From the NCBI GenBank assembly GCA_949775045.1, contig OX459096.1:33289160-33353159 (forward strand): a DNA stretch of 64,000 bases, written 5' to 3'. Origin of the DNA: Metridium senile (Eukaryota; Cnidaria; Anthozoa; Actiniaria; Metridiidae). Both the position numbers and the translations under genes were made by a program. Below, piece after piece: positions 1 to 11,300 of this stretch. Position 1 is the first letter of the stretch. The number at the start of each line of letters is the position of its first letter. The notes under the pieces are model-generated. The model was not told the origin of the DNA, searched no databases, and saw nothing but the letters and a program-made list of their open reading frames with translations.

Positions 1-2495
1 ATGATGGCGGTGATGATGGCCGCATTAATGAGCGACTTGACATCAATCTTTAACAGTGCTAGTACACTCTTTACCATCGATGTCTATGGCACCATAAGAA
101 ATAGAGCAACGAACAAGGAACTTATGATTGTTGGAAGGTAAACGTTTTAAACTTACTTCGTTCCTGTTATCATTTCTCTATATACCAGCATACATACATG
201 CAAACTTTATTTAAAGTGCGTAGACAAATTCAGTAACATTACAAAATTACCTTTTGCTTCGGAGTCCTTCCTCCTTTCTTCACATTCACTAGTCATTCTT
301 TTAACCATAACAGTATACTATCCATATTTATACAGATTGATGATCGCAGTAATGACTGGTATTGGTATTCTGTGGATTCCTGTCGTCCAGAATGTCCAGG
401 GAGGACAGTTGTTTCTTTATATTCAACAAGTTCAGCTATACTTTTGTCCACCTATAGCCAGTGTTTATCTTATTGCAATATTATGGGATAAAGTTACAGA
501 AAAGGTTGGTTTATAGTAATCTTGACTTTTTCTATTTGTTAACGTTAATATTTAATTAATCAGGAAACTCATCTCTCCTAAGGGGTAATTAATATTCTCT
601 TGTTCAATATATTAATTAATTGTTTTGACTTTGCAGAGTTAATTTTGTATTTAAGACGGAAACCCTTCCCAAGTTGACCATTCAATTGTTTCTCACATTG
701 AGTAAAACTCAAGTGCTTAATTTTAAAATATATATAAACAGTATAAAATTGTAATAAAAGGTTTCCAAGCACGTCAACTGAATGCTTTGCAAAGAAGCAT
801 TGGTTGTGACAGTTCAAATTAAGAAAATGCCTGAATTCCCTAAAAAAGAAAAGCATTTTAATTTTTCAGGGGGTGTTCTGGGGCATGATGATTGGGTTTG
901 TGATTGGTACTATTCGAATGGTGATGGACTTTAGTTATCAAGCCCCTCGCTGTGGTGAGGTAGATCTTCGTCCTAGTGTAATCGCCGATGTTCACTACAT
1001 GTACTTTGCTATGATCCTGTTCTGGATTACGACAATTATTGTTGTCACTATCAGCTTCTTCACCGATCCGCCGCCGAAGGAAAAGGTGAAGTTTTCAATA
1101 TAAATGTCACTGAAATTATAAACACCATCTTTGGCCATATGTGACTGAATGACTAATTGACTGACTGAATGACTAATTGACTGACTAAATGACTAATTGA
1201 CTGACTGAATGACTAATTGACTGACTGACTGACTAATTGACTGACTGAATGACTAATTGACTGACTGAATGACTAATTGACTGACTGAATGACTAATTGA
1301 CTGACTGAATGACTAATTGACTGACTGAATGACTAATTGACTGACTGAATGACTAATTGACTGACTGACTGACTAATTGACTGACTGAATGACTAATTGA
1401 CTGACTGAATGACTAATTGACTGACTGAATGACTAATTGACTGACTGAATGACTAATTGACTGACTGAATGACTAATTGACTGACTGAATGACTAATTGA
1501 CTGACTGAATGACTAATTGACTGACTGAATGACTAATTGACTTACTGAATGACTAATTGACTGACTGAATGACTATAATTGACTGGCTGAATGACTAATT
1601 GACTGACTGAATGACTAATTGACTGGCTGAATGACTAATTGACTGACTGAATGACTAATTGACTGACTGAATGACTAATTGACTGACTGAATGACTAATT
1701 GACTGACTGAATGACTAATTGACTGACTGAATGACTAATTGACTGACTGAATGACTAATTGACTGGCTGATCATGAATGACTGACTAACTGACTGACTGA
1801 TCATTGACTGGGTAACTAACTGACTAACTGAATGGACTAACTGAATGACTAATTTACTTGCTGAATGACTGACTGACTTGTGTCTGAATGATCATGTCTA
1901 ATTATATGATCTCCCATTTATTGTGCTTCAGATAAGAAGGTTAACCTGGTGGACTTGTAAAGATAATTCTGATGTTTCCAGGGATGAAGTAGATTTATCT
2001 GTTATAACAACTAAACTAACCGACCAGCAGGCTGACCAGGAGGCTGACCAGAGTAAATCTAGAGATGACGTCATCGACGGAGGTAGGTGTTATCATGGGG
2101 CTTGTGGTGCCTTGAGTTCAAGGGGCTTTATATTAAAAGTTTTACCATGACCGATATTCGTATACCGAGGTATATGATACTATCGCAAATCATCATAATA
2201 ACGAAAAATGTCCTGGAGAATTCCCTGTAGTCTAGGGCAAACTTGTGTTCACTATCAATTGTTTTATATTGTTCCCATAGTACTTAAACCATCACATGTA
2301 AAGAAGGTACTAAGCTGGTTTTGTGGCTACGAGATGGATCAAAAAGAACCAATGAAAGCAGAACTGGAGTTCCAACAAAGAATGGCTATTATCACTTCAC
2401 TACAACAAGATACACGGGCTAAAATCTTCCTTAATGTCAACCTAGTTGTGATATCTATTGTTTGTGTTTCTTTGTTTATATACTTTTCTACCTAA
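1..2495 (+). CDS. SLC5-family sodium/solute cotransporter, C-terminal part (5' end outside window)
   Basis: Five exons can be joined in phase: 1-137, 336-504, 870-1085, 1932-2082 and 2281-2495 (stop), giving 295 residues. The first exon reads [20 protein letters not shown], the signature helix of the SLC5 (SGLT) family. Later exons give [18 protein letters not shown], the PPIASVYL helix, [37 protein letters not shown] and a final hydrophobic helix ending at the C-terminus, as in SGLT-type members. Family knowledge: these are plasma-membrane symporters that couple inward Na+ flow to uptake of sugars, inositol or similar solutes. The substrate cannot be told from this half. A charged, Gln/Asp-rich cytoplasmic loop ([11 protein letters not shown]) precedes the last helix. 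The third intron holds a 20-bp satellite. The N-terminal transmembrane core lies upstream of base 1. An AATAAA-type signal near 3076 may serve the gene. Confidence 0.93.
1141..1880. repeat. 20-bp tandem repeat in SLC5 intron
   Basis: About 31 head-to-tail copies of a 20-base unit built on GACTGACTGAATGACTAATT, nearly perfect to about 1760 and degenerate after that. The unit itself is made of GACT/GAAT tetramers, so it probably grew from a simpler microsatellite. It has no open reading frame and no spacers. Confidence 0.95.
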
Positions 2496-2531
2496 GCATA
2501 TCATTATTCATTTGAAATACCGACTCAGGTG

Positions 2532-2626
2532 CAACCTCGTTCCCAGGGTCTTCTCGGCCGACTCCAATTCAAGATGGCGGTCATCTTGAATTGGAGTCGG
2601 CCGAGAAGGCCCTGGGAACGAGGTTG
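2532..2626. mobile_element. Perfect-hairpin MITE with 9-bp target duplication
   Basis: The left arm starts CAACCTCGTTCCCAGGG and the right arm ends CCCTGGGAACGAGGTTG. The two arms of about 47 bases are nearly perfect reverse complements, with only a few bases at the centre (CAAGATGGCGGTCATCTTG). The element is flanked on both sides by ACTCAGGTG, a 9-base direct repeat that fits a target-site duplication. It has no coding capacity. A 9-base duplication is typical of Mutator-like elements, but that assignment is an inference. Confidence 0.8.
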
Positions 2627-4824
2627 ACTCAGGTGACCTTGTACTTTTCCTTTACTGGGCTCCCTGTGTTACAGTGAAAGTTTGACCGCAGACTTCATCT
2701 TTCTCGAAACAGCAAGCTCAACACGCGTTGATATTGGTGTACACATATGTCTACGATATGGCTAATAATAAGAGTCACCCCTGCCTCGCGATCGCCTTCC
2801 AGCTTAATGTTGTCCGTTTTTTGTTATTTTTGAGCTTTTATTTTTGAGCTTTTATTTTTGAGACCAGCTTTTTAGGGGGAATGGAAAATTTTGTTTTAAA
2901 CTTAACAACATAATCTGTCTAAAGCGTAACAACCATGTGCCATGTAAAATATCATTTGTTGTATTTAGACAAGGTTGCTTGTGTCTAGTTTTAACCCTAC
3001 GGGTTTTTATCAAGCACCCTCCACTTATTTCTATAGTAATTATTTTATTATATATACTCTATAAAATTTGTGGAAATAAAATCCTTACAATTGTATAGTA
3101 GCCAGCGCGCGCAGTTTCTCAACAATTTGGACGCCTTTTTGTAGCCATTACTTGTCCATTCTCTGTTTTCATCCGTTCGATCTTTATATTTATAGCTTAA
3201 CTGAGTCAGAGCAGTTAATTTATCACTTGTTTTTTAAATAAATCTTTGTGTCATCATGATCATCTATCACTGCAACAACTTGTTATGGTTATAATATATA
3301 TTAATTGACACACGTGCACACGTACAACCAAAATATGTTTTGTTAGTATAAATCGATAGCAAGAGAAGAAATGCCGACATCCTTTGCAGGCTTCAGAATG
3401 TGGACTGTAGCTTTGATTGCGATATTCAGTTTTGCAAAAGCCGTTTATATATAGGTGGTCAACGTCGTTAGGAGGAGATTAGACGCCATTGTAAGTAATG
3501 ATGCATTCTTACAAAAAATACAATGTAATGTGATGTTTAAACACTAGATGACGGCCAGTGAATCAATCAGTTGCACTTTGCAATTAAAACACTGAAGCTC
3601 TTGTGCGAGCAAACACTCTGAGTCGTTGTGGGTTTATTCGGCTAATCAAATCATCATGAAAGGATGATGAATAAACTTAGAGACTGATTATTACATATTG
3701 TAGGGGAGGGGAAAGTGGGGTCATTTTTTGGTATATGATATCTGATGGTGATTCAGTTTTTACCTGGAGGCAGTGCAGGACTTTTTTCGAATTGTACGAT
3801 ATCCTTTTAGTTTTTTTGTTGTGGTACTTGCAATATTTTTTCCAAGGTTTGAAATTTCCTCTTGGTAAAGTACGAGTATTACAACCGTATCATAATTACA
3901 ACCTTTGACTTTGACTCTATTTTGATTTCAACATAGAATTACAAAACTAATATACACATAGCCGCAAATAGCGGAGCTAGTCGAGGCGGGTAGTGTTAAC
4001 TTAGTATTTACAAATATATATCAGCTTTTTATAAATATATTAAAATTGATAGGGGATACAAAAGTTATTTTATTAGAATAAATATGGGAAAAAAACAACA
4101 ATGAAGACAAAAAGAAAAAGGAGTGAAAAAAGACTATATATTGATATATTATTATCCTATTTATATTAGAAGAAATGGAGAATACTATATTAATGGCTTA
4201 AAGATTGAAAGAGATTTTACAACCGTAAAACTCGTCACCATATGTGAGATGTACATTTTATTGTAAAAGCAAACAACAATCAAGACTAGTTTGTTCGTTT
4301 ATATTTACAGCAGGTATCATTACTGGTACCAAACTGATAGTCACAAAAAGCGACTGGTACAACTCTCATTCAAATATGCCACAAGTTTCGATTTTCTTTT
4401 AGCAAATCATCGTACATTTTTTTGATATTTCATCTTATTTTTTGACTATATCAGAAATGATGATTTTATTTTGAACTACGTCGCTTTGAAGGGAAACGTA
4501 ACCCCTTAAATACACAATACAACGTTATATATAGCAATGTAAACCGGAACTTTGTCTTCTGTTACCCTTAATTTTCATTATATATAAGCATAAAATAACG
4601 ACGCCGAAAATGTTCGATTTTTAAAACATATCTTGAGATATTCAGCCAAATAAATCCTTGTTCAATGATATTATTATAGCTTATAAATTATTGTTCGTAT
4701 TTTATGAGCCACGCCTATAGTCAAGGGTGCGGCCTTTGGGTTGTAACATGATATTTACAGTTCAAAACCTACGGTAGACACATTTTTTATCCAAGTTGTT
4801 AGTTGTGGCGGTTTGAATAGACCC
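2627..4824. other. Intergenic, no gene recognised
   Basis: AT-rich spacer between the SLC5 stop and the 398-aa gene. It shows a short TTTTGAGC/TTTTTGAG tandem near 2830-2860 and possible poly(A) signals for SLC5 near 3076. No open frame or recognisable mobile element is seen. Confidence 0.6.
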
Positions 4825-4924
4825 AGTGGTCTTTGCTGTGCAGCACAATAGCTGTACAACATCAAAGGACCAGCCCAACAACTTGTGGCAAAGAAAATCT
4901 CAAACAGAATCGATTTATATTGAG

Positions 4925-6121
4925 ATGGGAGGCATAATTAGCACAATTCGAGATTTAAAAGTCATCCTTAGAGATTTGAAAATAACGCTGAAATTCACTG
5001 CTAAAATTGTTCTAAAAGTACACGGTATTGTCGATGACATGGACCAAACAATGCAAGAACTAAAACACACTGTAAATGGATTGTCTTCACGCCTACCTAA
5101 GAGTCCGTCTGGCGATAACATCGATCCATCAACTATGGCGTATGTTGATGATGTGGTAAATTCCCTAGAACACAAGGCTGATTCTGTAAAAGCTTCGTTA
5201 TCTAGCGCTTTTATAGCCGTTACTAGCGACGACTTGATCAAGAACACGAGCGATGCTTGGGAAAACTTGGTGAGTCACAAACGACTGACTGACGTGATGT
5301 CGAAATGGGCAAGCATTCCCGATGGGTTAGGAGACTTGGTGAAACAAGACTGTGAAAAACTAACAGAGATTCTACACAGCGCCGAGGTAAACCTTTCAAA
5401 GGATGTAGAAGGAGAATCAAAACTGATTTTAGAGCCGAGCACAATACTAGACAATATTTGTGCCCAGACGAACTTTCCCAAGTGGACAAAAGGAGAGACG
5501 CAAAACGTTAAAGATGCGTGTACAACTTTAGATAATTCCTGCAGTGAGAAACCTCTCAAGGAGACGACAGAAAAGACAAGACCCACCTCAGAACCGAATG
5601 CAACATTACATAATTCTTGCGCCGAAAATACACAAAAGAAAATGGAGCTTATTCTAATTAAAGATATCAGTCAAAGCATATCTAAGCAACCATCATTATT
5701 TACTGAAAAGACACTTGCAATTGGCCCCCCAGAAATTTTCATTGAAGAAATCATCGACAACAAAATCGAAGGAGATGGTCTTTTAAGATTTTTGCAATCT
5801 CTTCAGACTGAAAGTATTCACAGTCATTCACACTGGATTACTGCTATTGCAAAGAAAATTCAAGAAACTCAAAAACACAGGAAGCCCAAACCTTGTGAAA
5901 ACATGGACAACAAGCTGCTTGAGCAACATCAGAATGTTAAGAATTTAAAACCAAGTGTTGACATTCAGAATGGATTTGTGTCTCTTCTACTTCTTACCGT
6001 GCTACAAGGAATCAACGAACATGATGCTTTTGATAAATGCAAACTAACAGAGTTCATCACAGCAAGTAGTCCTCACAAAGAAATTACTGCAGACAAAATT
6101 ATCCATGTTCTAAATCAGTAA
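4925..6121 (+). CDS. Intronless 398-aa protein of unknown function, possibly N-myristoylated
   Basis: A single open frame runs from the ATG at 4925 to the TAA at 6119-6121. The frame is open further upstream, but only from a GTG, so the first ATG is preferred. I do not recognise the family. The N-terminus MGGIIS fits the myristoylation pattern M-G-x-x-x-S. It is followed by a helical, heptad-like stretch to about residue 60 (IRDLKVILRDLKITLK). A Cys-containing motif recurs three times near residues 174, 202 and 227 (ILDNIC, TLDNSC, TLHNSC). The C-terminal quarter (GFVSLLLLTVLQGINEHDAF) is again helical. There is no signal peptide and no clear transmembrane segment. AATAAA lies at about 6186, and the absence of introns could mean a retrocopy. 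Length, composition and continuity make it a convincing gene; any role is open. Confidence 0.7.
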   Translation: MGGIISTIRDLKVILRDLKITLKFTAKIVLKVHGIVDDMDQTMQELKHTVNGLSSRLPKSPSGDNIDPSTMAYVDDVVNSLEHKADSVKASLSSAFIAVTSDDLIKNTSDAWENLVSHKRLTDVMSKWASIPDGLGDLVKQDCEKLTEILHSAEVNLSKDVEGESKLILEPSTILDNICAQTNFPKWTKGETQNVKDACTTLDNSCSEKPLKETTEKTRPTSEPNATLHNSCAENTQKKMELILIKDISQSISKQPSLFTEKTLAIGPPEIFIEEIIDNKIEGDGLLRFLQSLQTESIHSHSHWITAIAKKIQETQKHRKPKPCENMDNKLLEQHQNVKNLKPSVDIQNGFVSLLLLTVLQGINEHDAFDKCKLTEFITASSPHKEITADKIIHVLNQ

Positions 6122-6690
6122 TAAAGCACACATTTTCCTTTATAGGCCTAGATAATTATATACTCTTTTATCCAACATGGTATAAAATAAAGAGAACTCG
6201 TAATGTCTTATGGGAAGAGGCTTTTGAATACAAGCTTTCTGGTTGGCTGTACTTGATATGATATGTGATAAAATGCAATACACACATCAATGTTCTGTTA
6301 ATACCTTGAAGTCAAAATCACATTCTTTTGATTGATTTGGAGAAAATATAAACAAATAAATAAAATAAAAGTAAAACAAATCCCTGGATTTTGCTCAAAA
6401 AAATTATTGACAACTTTTCTTCTTTGAGAGGGATAGATATATTTTGTAGATAAAAGAGTAAATTGTGCAATTATTGAATTAGAATAATGTTGATTAGGTG
6501 GAATAAAAAAATAGATAAGAAAAAATATAATTTGTGATCTTGTTGGCTATAGTAGTTATCTGTTCATGCCAAATTTTACTTGGACACCATATTTACTGAC
6601 CAGCTACATCAAGAGGTCCAGCCACTCCAGGATTTGACCAGACAAAGCAAGTCCCCTTCATAGTTCCCTGCACCATCTTGAAAGGTAGCC
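6122..6690. other. 3' flank and spacer
   Basis: AT-rich sequence after the 398-aa gene. It includes AATAAA at 6186-6191, a likely poly(A) signal. Nothing else is recognised. Confidence 0.5.
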
Positions 6691-7090
6691 AGGCCTTTGC
6701 ATTGAAGTGAGACGAACATTGAGCTTGCAATGATAGAGACACATGAACAATTGTCCAGCAAGGTGTTAAAAGTTATCCAGGCCTTTGCATCAAAGTGAGA
6801 TGAACATTGAGCTTGCAATGATAGAGACACATGAACAATTGTCCAGCAAGGTGTTAAAAGTTAGTCAGGCCTTTGCATCAAAGTGAGATGAACATTGAGC
6901 TTGCAATGATAGAGACACATGAACAATTGTCCAGCAAGGTGTTAAAAGTTATCCAGGCCTTTGCATCAAAGTGAGATGAACATTGAGCTTGCAATGATAG
7001 AGGCACATGAACAATTGTCAAGCAAGGTGTTAAAAGTTAGCCAGGCCTTTGCATCAAAGTGAGATGAACATTGAGTTTGCAATGATAGGG
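6691..7090. repeat. 88-bp tandem repeat
   Basis: Copies start at 6691, 6779, 6867, 6955 and 7043 (exact 88-base spacing), the last one truncated. Each starts AGGCCTTTGCAT and contains GAACATTGAGCTTGCAATG and GAACAATTGTCCAGCAAGG. The copies differ by only a few bases. No meaningful open frame. Confidence 0.95.
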
Positions 7091-7567
7091 GCCTAATAAT
7101 ATGGTGCAGGGAACTGTTAATGGGACTATTTAATCAGAAATCTATTTTTTGACTATCAAATGTCAATTGACCTGCCTTTTTTAAATCCCTGAAATGATTT
7201 TGTGAACAACAATAAATAATAACATGTGTATGGAAATAAATCTTCCAAAATCTCTTTAATTTGTTTTATTTAGTACTAATTAGTGTACAAAATATTTGCT
7301 TTTTCTCCATGTACTGGAATGAAACCTATTGTATTTTTTGTTCTGTTGTTTAACTTTAGGTGTGTTGTTTCTATTGAACTTTGTCACTAGACTGTGTCTT
7401 TACACAGAAAAGGAGTTAAAATCTTGCCCTTTTAGTCTTTGTACTTGGTTATTTTACTTTGTTTTCTTATTTATAAACACTTGTTTTGTGTAATTATGTG
7501 TAATATCTTATACAAATTTTTATTGGAATTATCAAACCTTCCACTAACCTACTTTTCCAATACCCAA
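7091..7567. other. Spacer and 3' end of the HAD hydrolase gene
   Basis: AT-rich. It contains TTTATT near 7518-7523, which is AATAAA on the minus strand and a likely poly(A) signal for the hydrolase. Sequence near 7310-7350 resembles the 96-bp repeat unit found at 8627 (AACCTATTGTATT). Confidence 0.5.
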
Positions 7568-8266
7568 CTATAAGGACTTTGGGTTTGAGTTTATCTGTGA
7601 TAACACATCAAAAAGTTTTGCTATACTATCAATAATGAAATCGGATTTTGCGTCCTCCAAATCTTGTCGTGTTTGAGTCCCAGTTAAAACTGCTACAGTC
7701 CAGCATCCAGCATTTCTTCCTTCTTGGATATCTGCTTTAGTATCTCCCACTTTTACCACACAACGAACGTCCTGAACACCACAGTACTTCATAGCAGCGT
7801 GTATCATTACTGGATGAGGTCGTCCATGGCCCTCTCGTTCAGCACTAGAGACATAATCAACAATTTCTGTCCATTCCAAGTTTTGTACGATAGTTTCAAC
7901 TACGCTATGAGGAAACCCACTTCCAACAGCCACTTTGATACCATTCGACCGTAATTTTCGAAAAACATCACTTGTACCGGGAATTTCTTTCTTGATAAAT
8001 TGAAGATGAGAATTTAATGATTTCTTGAAGTCTGCAAACACTGGTTCAATAAGGTTATTTTTGTCTGGATGTTGAATGTTCATGAGAAGGGTTCTAATGG
8101 CGTCTTTCTTTTCCATTCCTCTTATTTGGTTAACTTCATCTATACCAACAACAAGCCCATGATGTTTGAATCCTTCTTGCATGGCTACAGCAACCAAAGG
8201 AACGCCATTGATAGTGTCATCTACAGTTGTTCCTGCCATGTCAAACACAACTAGTTGGACCGCCAT
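7568..8266 (-). CDS. HAD-superfamily hydrolase, phosphonatase-like
   Basis: An intronless frame of 232 residues. The open frame extends 13 codons further upstream, but MAVQLVVFDMAGTTVDD at 8266 is chosen because its ATG sits in AAGATGGCGG and the HAD motif I then falls at the usual distance. Visible motifs: nucleophile Asp9 in FDMAGTT, a cap region with GMEKKDAIR (a Lys near residue 54, where phosphonoacetaldehyde hydrolases carry their Schiff-base lysine), motif II Ser116 in VGSGFP, GRPHP near 148-152, and motif IV GDTKAD with Asp175 and Asp179. The whole resembles the phosphonatase-like (PhnX-related) subfamily, which are soluble Mg-dependent hydrolases of small phosphorylated or phosphonate substrates. 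True phosphonoacetaldehyde cleavage is not proven. It is transcribed divergently from OVCA2. Confidence 0.88.
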   Translation of the reverse strand: MAVQLVVFDMAGTTVDDTINGVPLVAVAMQEGFKHHGLVVGIDEVNQIRGMEKKDAIRTLLMNIQHPDKNNLIEPVFADFKKSLNSHLQFIKKEIPGTSDVFRKLRSNGIKVAVGSGFPHSVVETIVQNLEWTEIVDYVSSAEREGHGRPHPVMIHAAMKYCGVQDVRCVVKVGDTKADIQEGRNAGCWTVAVLTGTQTRQDLEDAKSDFIIDSIAKLFDVLSQINSNPKSL

Positions 8267-8351
8267 CTTGAAAACTACGACGAGGGAGTCTGGGAAGAAC
8301 TGCACTCAAACGAGCCCGCAATAGAATGTATAAACCCAGCGGTAATTCAAG
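8267..8351. promoter_or_regulatory. 85-bp bidirectional promoter with YY1-like start sites
   Basis: Only 85 bases separate the ATG of the minus-strand hydrolase from the ATG of OVCA2 on the plus strand. Both start codons lie inside the same motif, CAAGATGGCGG, read on opposite strands. This matches the YY1 consensus (AAnATGGCG) that in animals often overlaps the start codon of TATA-less housekeeping genes. No TATA box is seen. Confidence 0.65.
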
Positions 8352-11300
8352 ATGGCGGACGCAGCAGCCAAAAAAGTGCTGAAGGTATATAATAAATGTT
8401 TTCTTATAAATGCATATGAATTTGTATGCGCTGTTCTGGCTTGTAATATTAATGCATGTATTGAGATGATTCTTGTGTCTTAAATATGATGTCAATTCGG
8501 AAAAGGAATGTTTTTAAAGGGACATAATCATTCATAGATGAAAATACAAAAGTACCATACCAAATCCCAACGAGAAAATTACTAAAATTATAATGGTACG
8601 TTACGGTTAGGATCCTTCTGCGTATACTGGAAACCTATTGTATTCTTTGTTAGCTTCGGTCTTTGTTTAAATTGTAGTCTTTTGTTGTTTTTATTGAATG
8701 ACATGACTGTACTCTCTTTGTACTGGAAACCTATTGTATTCTTTGTTAGCTTCGGTCTTTGTTTAAATTGTAGTCTTTTGTTGTTTTTATTGAATGACAT
8801 GACTGTACTCTCTTTGTACTTGAAACCTATTGTATTCTTTGTCATATAGCTTCGGTCTTTGTTTAAATTGTAGTCTTTTGTTGTTGTTATTGAATGACAT
8901 GACTGTACTCTCTTTGAACTGGAAACCTATTGTATTCTTTGTCATATAGCTTCGCTCTTTGTTTAAATTGAATTACGTAGAGGGTCCTGAAGGGGTAAAA
9001 TGGGAGCTGGGATTGGCTTTATGTTTGACTGGGAAAATGGGATTGGATGCACTGGGACTGGGTTTTACAAATAAAAGAACAATAGAAAATGGGAATGGGA
9101 TTGAAAACTTGAGCAAAACTGATGGGATTATGTGATTTTTAACTGGGATTTGGTCCAAATATGAACTGGGAAATGGTATTCGGGCCCCCATTCAGGACCC
9201 TCTATGTAGACTGTGTCCGGTACATAGAGAAGGAGCCAACGGTTATTCATCGTGGATATGACATTAGTAGAGAATATTTGTTTGTCTCACAATTACACAA
9301 CTTCTAGTCTTCATCAGGCAAAAATAATAATTAATAGTTTTGAAACTATATAAAATATAATATAGTATTAATATTGAATTATAACACACTATTTTTTACT
9401 TAAGTTGTTTTACTCTTTGGCAGATTCTTTGTATCCATGGATACAGGTATGTTTAATAAGTAGATTTAGTTGAAACTAATTGGATGATTGTAACTCTATT
9501 TTTTTATTTCCACAGTACGTTCTGCTCAATTCTTGATTTATTTTTAATTGGGATTTTCAGGGGGTCCAATAATCTTAGCCTCCTGCACAGCCATGTGAGG
9601 CCCCTATTACATCTGCTCAAACTTGCCAAACTGACTTCAACTAATGTTTAGTATCTTAAAGTACATAAAATTTCCTTTTTTATTTATTTTCTATTTTAAA
9701 TGAATTTCAGTTTTGATGCTTTATTAATTACTGCAGGCAAAATGCAAATACATGCAGAGAAAAACTTGGAGCATTCAGGAAAACTATAAAGAAATTACCC
9801 CTAGAATTTGGTAAATATCTGAATAATCGCTAATGCTACTGATAATGATCATGTTGATTTTAATAAATATAATGATACTTATGATAATTGAGATGATGAT
9901 ATGATGATATGATGATATGACATTTGATGTGTTGATGAAGATGACTGTTCCTCCTTCAAATTTGAAGATGACTATTTTCTGACTATTTTAATATTAGTCC
10001 CAACATGACAATGATGTTGATGATGATGATTAATTAAGGCAATGATCAATGATTGATTGTGATAAAGATAGCAGAAACACAAGAAAGTTCATTATATAAA
10101 TATTTTATCCCACATCATATAAAACAAAGATAACGCACAATGTTTCATGGAAGAGGCAGTTGAATACCACAAATAATACAGCAGTGTTCAAGCATTCTGA
10201 TTGGCTGTGATATGATGTGGGATAAATGAAAGAAAGCTGATATCGAAATTAATACAGTTTGTATGTTGATAACTATAGAATATATCACAGCACCTAATAG
10301 GATTCCTACAACTATTACTGGTGAGGTTGCTGGTCCAGAAGAAAATGGTATGTAAGACATTTTGTTTGGTAAGTAAGTAATAGACCTCTTTACCTTCCTT
10401 GTTTGTTGTCCCATTTCAGATCATGTGATGCTACCCTTGTTTCTTTCACATGTAAATGATATAACACATTCATCATAAAAGAACAATTCTCAAGGGAATG
10501 ACACATGGTCTGAAATGGGAAATTTGCATACTGAGGCTACGTTTACACAGCACCTAAAATTTTTTTTGACCGGTCAAAAGATTGTCCTGGACATGCTGTA
10601 CACACAGAACCGATAACTATTTTCGCTCTGTTCAGATGAAATTTGAGCGGTCTGGCGTCCAAATTATTGCTTGTTTAGCGTGGTCCAGTGTGAACGGAAC
10701 CCCTAAGCGGATGTTTTTTTAACGGTTAAAAATTTGTCCGGTACCGTGTAAACGTAGCCTGAGGTAAAGAGATCTATTGACTTACACACTATTAATATAA
10801 AATGGGTTTGAAATAGCAATGGAATTTAGGATGTTAATTCTTTATTTATTGCAGTATTTATTTACCAGATAAGTCTTCACTCTTAGTAGAGTATTACATA
10901 CTGCATTAAACAATTAAAATTAAAGAAGATCAAATATAATAATAAAAATAAATAATATAACAATAGAATTGGTCAATGTTGGTTGTACAGTTTACAAATT
11001 TGTGTTCTTATAAATTATAGATAGCTTTTTTAAAGCTTAATAAAGAGGAGGATGACATGATAATTTCCTGTGGTAGATTGTTCCACTGAGCAATGGTTCT
11101 TGGGTAGAACGAGTACTTGTAATAATCACTTATACAGTGAGGCTGTTTGTAGCGATGAGATGATATATACAATTATTGACTCAATAAATATCTATTCTCT
11201 ACTTTCACAATAACCATGATGGCGTGTGGTTATTTTGGAGGGGAGGGGGGTGGTTGAGATAGCTATAATAATTCAATCAAACCAATTTGACTTACAACAT

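Noticed and set aside
4915..5586. Three minus-strand frames opposite the 398-aa gene
   Set aside because: Shadow frames of the plus-strand gene; no homology or start context.
8588..8845. 85-codon minus-strand frame with a 32-residue repeat
   Set aside because: The period is the 96-bp DNA repeat; it breaks in the copy with a 100-base unit, and there is no supporting context.
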